Below the pieces are notes generated by a model, which saw nothing but the letters and a program-made list of their open reading frames with translations, was not told where the DNA came from and did no database searches. The translations under genes and the position numbers were made by a program. A DNA stretch of 64,000 nucleotides from CAVPTL01 sp963708725 (GTDB taxonomy: Bacteria; Actinomycetota; Thermoleophilia; Gaiellales; JAICJC01), in assembly GCA_963708725.1 (NCBI GenBank), contig CAVPTL010000011.1, positions 118,044 to 182,043 on the forward strand. Reading direction: 5' to 3'. Positions 61,020-64,000 of this stretch are shown here, piece by piece. Numbering within the stretch: the first letter of the stretch is position 1; every line of letters begins with the position of its first letter.

Positions 61020-61397
61020 CTAAGGTTGGCTGCGCCTCGGGTGGAGACGCGCCCAGCATCTGACCGACAACTCTGATGCGGCGTACTCGTCCCGCTGGAC
61101 GCCGGGCGACTTTGGCAGGCAAACATAGACGTCAACTGGGTGAGTGACCGGTCGTCGTAGGTCGTCGCCCACGTGCCGAGCGCCGAGGAGCATCCGATCG
61201 GCCAGGATCGGAGTCGAGCCCAAAAGCGGATTTGGGAATCGCTGGTTGAACTCCAACGGCAGCGGCGGATTGGCCTCCGCCCACATCCAATCCGACCGAT
61301 CACCGACCACTACCCGGCTCACCAGAATGACCTCGGTCGGCGGCCAAGCGCCCTCAGGTTCAGCGGCCACCAGCGTGTACTGCGGTTTGGACTCCAT
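61020..61397 (-). CDS. Hypothetical protein
   Basis: A 125-residue ORF, MESKPQYTLVAAEPEGAWPP..., with a protein-like composition and no membrane segment. No domain recognised. Confidence 0.45.
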   Translation of the reverse strand: MESKPQYTLVAAEPEGAWPPTEVILVSRVVVGDRSDWMWAEANPPLPLEFNQRFPNPLLGSTPILADRMLLGARHVGDDLRRPVTHPVDVYVCLPKSPGVQRDEYAASELSVRCWARLHPRRSQP

Positions 61398-61513
61398 CGG
61401 TCACAAGCATCGGCTGCCGGGCGCTCAGCCTGAACCGCTCCGCTCAAGGCTCCGCCGAGGCGCAGCCCACGCCTGCCCCGGCCCGAACCCCACGCGACGG
61501 TAGCATCCTCAGC

Positions 61514-61612
61514 GTGAGCCAGTCGGGCGACGACCTGTACGACAACGCGCAGCTTTCCGGGCCCAGCCAGCACCCACAACGCTCGGTCAAGCCGGGGCAA
61601 CGCGGGGTCTAA
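61514..61612 (+). CDS. Very small ORF (32 aa) with leaderless signal
   Basis: GTG-started MSQSGDDLYDNAQLSG... ending GQRGV. TAGCAT at 61501-61506 ends 7 nt before the start, as in other genes here; otherwise unsupported. Confidence 0.25.
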   Translation: MSQSGDDLYDNAQLSGPSQHPQRSVKPGQRGV

Positions 61613-61803
61613 GAAGCGTCGTGCTGCTGTTCGACCTTTCGCGGACTCGGTAGCCGCGCAAACAGCAAGCACACAGCCCCGAACACCAGTGCGAGGCAGG
61701 CGACCCCCGCGACCACCAGAAACAGGGTCGAACCCTGGAACAGGAGCAGCCCGAACGACATCAGCAGCCCCGTGGCAACCCAAGCGAGAATCAGTCTCCG
61801 CTG
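61609..61803 (-). pseudogene. Membrane protein fragment, 5' end lost at the 61.8-kb junction
   Basis: C-terminal part of a membrane protein: PQRRLILAWVATGLLMSFG, a second hydrophobic segment (LFLVVAGVACLALVFGAVCLLF) and a basic tail KVEQQHDAS. No start codon with an upstream signal is in frame; sequence beyond 61803 belongs to the LysR fragment on the other strand. Confidence 0.5.
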
Positions 61804-62670
61804 CGGGCTGTGGCCACCGAGGGATCGATCGCGGCGGCTGCCCGGGCGCTGCGCTACACCCGGTGGGCCGTATCTCAGCAGCTGTCGTCCCTGGAGGCCG
61901 AGGCGGGCACCTCGCTCGTTGACCGGCGCGGCAACCGGGTGGCGCCGCCCCCGGCCGGCCGGGTGCTACTCGAGCACACCGAACGGATCCTGGTCGAGCT
62001 GCGGGCTGCGGAAGCGACGCTGAGCGGGGACGACCAGGCCGTCAGCGGACGGCTGCGGGTCGGTGTGGCCGTTCCGCGAGGGACCGCAGATCATGAGCCA
62101 CGCGCTGATGGAGATACGCCGGCAGTTCCCGAAGATCGAGATCCAGCTCATCGCCAGCACCGACGAGACCAGCGCCGACGCGGTCCTGCGTGACCGGCTC
62201 GACATGGCGATCGTGTCCCGCTTCGGCGCGCCCCGCGCCCCGGCCCCGGCCCGGGCTGCGCGAGTGGGACCTCGGCCACGACGCGCTCCGGCTGTGTGCG
62301 TGCCGGCCGGGCACCGGCTGGCCCGGGCCGACCAGGCCACCATGGCCGACCTGAGCGGGGAAGCCTGGATCGTCTGCCCGGGGCAGCACCCTCGGGCGCC
62401 TGGTCATGGCCCTGTGTGTCTCGGCGGGCTTCCAGCCGGACCTGGCCGCCTCGGTGGACGACATCGGCACGGCGGTCAGCCTGGTCGGGATCGGCTGGGG
62501 GGTGACCATCGCCCCGCAACGGACCCCCGCAGGCTCCGGCATGCCGGTGGCCCGCGTCCCCATCGCGGGCGTCAGCAGCGACGCGGCACACCGTCTTGAT
62601 GGTCCGCGACGGCGAGCAGGCTGCTTCCTCCGATCGCCGCGGCCGTCACCGCGGTCCGCGGGGTGAGCGC
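61797..62670 (+). pseudogene. LysR-family regulator, 5'-truncated with several frameshifts
   Basis: LysR homology begins abruptly at LRAVATEGSIAAAARAL (the N-terminal helix is missing) and continues AVSQQLSSLEAEAGTSLVDR. The frame then changes near 62073 (to REGPQIMSHALMEIRRQFP), near 62245 (to LREWDLGHDALRL), near 62290 (to VPAGHRLARADQAT), near 62395 (to RLVMALCVSAGFQPD) and probably near 62585. Together these rebuild a whole effector domain. Breaks lie in or beside C/G runs or a TGTG duplication. Confidence 0.78.
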
Positions 62671-62767
62671 GCGCCGTAGGCGGGCCCCGCTGCCGACAGG
62701 GTCCGACCCGGGGAGACCGGCAGCGGGCTTCCCGGCCTGAGGCCGCCGCGGGGCCACCCGGCCGCTC

Positions 62768-62809
62768 CTGGCCCGGCGCTCACGCAGGCTGGCCCGGCGC
62801 TCACGCAGG
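62768..62809 (+). repeat. Tandem 21-bp repeat, two perfect copies
   Basis: CTGGCCCGGCGCTCACGCAGG at 62768-62788, repeated at 62789-62809, in the gap before the cupin gene. A TTGACA lies at 62835 but without a good -10 partner. Nothing else is seen in 62671-62916. Confidence 0.8.
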
Positions 62810-62916
62810 CGACCGCGGCGCCCGGCGCAGGCCCTTGACACCTCTGGGGAACGCGCTGAGGCTGGCCGCCACCAACCGCCGTCGGGCCGGCGGTTCCAGA
62901 GCAGGAGGGTTCTGAC

Positions 62917-63294
62917 ATGCGGGCATCCAAAGACGAACTGCCCATCTCCGCCCAGACGGCGGACTACACCGGCGTCTGGGCCGAACTCGGCGACATGCAC
63001 TACGCGTTCGAGACGTGCGCGGCCGGATACGACATGGACGCCCTGGTCAAGATCTTCCCTGACCAGGCCTGTCCGGTGGAGCACTGGGGTTTCGTCTTCA
63101 AGGGCAGGGTCCGGGTCGAGTACACCGACGGCCAGGAGGAGGTCCTGAGCGCCGCGGTCGCGTTCTACATTCCCCGCGGGCACCGTCCTTACATGCTAGC
63201 CGAGACCGAGTTGCTCCAGCTCACGCGCAAGTCCGAGCACAACCAGCGTGGTTGCCGCAAGTTCGCCGCCGCCGGACTGTTCCCCAGCGAATGA
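62917..63294 (+). CDS. Cupin-domain protein next to isochorismatase
   Basis: A 125-residue protein with no frameshift. Cupin features VEHWGFVFKGRVRVEYTDGQEE and YIPRGHRPYM. GGAGGG precedes the ATG at 7-nt spacing, unlike the leaderless genes to the left. Pairing with an isochorismatase-type gene suggests a small-molecule degradation unit; substrate unknown. Confidence 0.78.
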   Translation: MRASKDELPISAQTADYTGVWAELGDMHYAFETCAAGYDMDALVKIFPDQACPVEHWGFVFKGRVRVEYTDGQEEVLSAAVAFYIPRGHRPYMLAETELLQLTRKSEHNQRGCRKFAAAGLFPSE

Positions 63295-63332
63295 CCGCGC
63301 CCGGGAGTCGCGGCCGGAAAGGGAGATAAACC

Positions 63333-63972
63333 ATGGACATCGAGCGGCGCACGCCAGGTAACACCGCGATCGTGCTGATCGACTACGTGACCGGCTTCGC
63401 CAACCTCTTCCGGTCCCCATCCCATCCAGGAGAACGTCAGCGGGGCGGTGGCGCTGGCCAAGACCGCGGTCGGCTACGGCGTTCCGCTGGTCGTCTTGAC
63501 CGGGCCGGACAACGATCCCCGCGGGCCGCTGTACCCGGAGGTCGCCGCGGTCATCGGCGACCATCCCGTGATCCACCGGGGCGGCTTCGTTGACGCCTTC
63601 GACTTCCCCGGCTTCGAGGCGGCGGTCGCCGGGACCGGGATGAGGCACCTCGTCATCGCCGGGCTGATGACCGAGGGATGCATCCTGCACACGAGCCTGG
63701 GGGCGCTGCGCCGCGACTACACCGTCTCGCTGGTCATCGACGCGACGGCGGGGGAGACCACCGCCATCCACGACGCCGCCGTGACCCGGCTCCTCCAGCT
63801 CGGCGTGGTCCCCGTCAGCTGGCTGTCGTTCGCGTCTGAGCTGCAGCGGACGTACGACAACGCCGACACGGTCGGGGTCTACTTCGACGTTCAGATGCAG
63901 GCGCCCGGGTTCGCGAAGAACCTCCACACCCTGGCGGCCAGGGCGCAGACTGGCGCGGCGTGGAGGGGGTAG
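63333..63972 (+). CDS. Isochorismatase-family hydrolase, frameshifted
   Basis: Cysteine hydrolase of about 212 aa over two frames. It opens MDIERRTPGNTAIVLIDYVTGFANLF with the catalytic Asp, shifts by +1 near 63414-63418 (CCCC run), and continues with VALAKTAVGYGVPLVVLTG, RGGFVDAFD and VIAGLMTEGCILHTSLGAL with the catalytic Cys. One C too many in the run would explain it. GGGAG precedes the start. Confidence 0.78.
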
Positions 63973-64000
63973 CCGCGGCCAGCCGTCACCGCGCGTCGTC

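Overview
This is a gene-dense, high-GC window from an actinobacterium-like genome. The lineage is inferred from base composition, menaquinone synthesis, LuxR/NarL signalling, many GTG/TTG starts and frequent TAnnnT boxes 4-9 nt before start codons (leaderless transcription). A deep-branching class such as Thermoleophilia or Acidimicrobiia fits, but nothing here proves it.

Layout. 1-3.4 kb: end of a UbiA/MenA prenyltransferase, a hypothetical, proline dehydrogenase and an orphan OmpR-type regulator. 3.4-8.6 kb: an amino-sugar locus (MsmK-type ABC ATPase, BadF-type kinase, cytoplasmic CE4 deacetylase, SIS deaminase-like protein) divergent from a GH4 6-phospho-beta-glucosidase. 8.6-12.4 kb: a solitary KAP P-loop NTPase, an NlpC/P60 hydrolase and an IS1595-family relic. 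12.4-20.8 kb (minus strand): a fructosamine (Amadori product) locus with frlB- and frlD-like genes, an aminotransferase, two permeases and two paralogous solute-binding lipoproteins. It is divergent from a LacI regulator coupled to an M20 peptidase, which is followed by a complete Opp/Dpp importer to 29.0 kb. 29.1-36.9 kb: a DegT aminotransferase divergent from a ROK regulator, a CUT1 sugar importer, a Gfo/Idh/MocA dehydrogenase and a second BadF-type kinase. 36.9-55.5 kb: housekeeping and signalling genes (TypA, diguanylate cyclase, SulP, an unusual cyclase-homology/REC/LuxR fusion, MMPL, a NarL-type sensor kinase, an ArsC-like protein). 55.6-61.8 kb: an island-like stretch of small unknown genes, an HNH nuclease and several local repeat families, beginning next to a 3' fragment of a tRNA-Gln gene. 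61.8-64 kb: a segment of different character with a much-frameshifted LysR gene, a cupin and an isochorismatase. It meets the rest at a point where two head-to-head genes both lack their 5' ends.

How the genes may work together. The same 13-bp palindrome (AGGAAACTTTCCT) lies at the SIS/GH4 divergent promoter (7.25 kb) and at the ROK/DegT promoter (30.38 kb). I infer one ROK regulon that joins the sugar importer at 31-35 kb, which has no ATPase of its own, with the MsmK-type ATPase and catabolic enzymes at 3-8 kb. Kinase plus deacetylase plus GH4 plus SIS enzyme would make an ABC/kinase counterpart of the PTS-dependent chitobiose (chb) pathway. The frl-like locus has its own LacI-type operator at 20.86 kb.

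Dispersed features: four near-identical palindromes built on GGTGCC(A/T)GGCACC, five convergent gene pairs whose stop codons overlap in a shared CTAG, and four genes whose best-placed start codon is not ATG, GTG or TTG. All calls come from reading the sequence; no database search was run.
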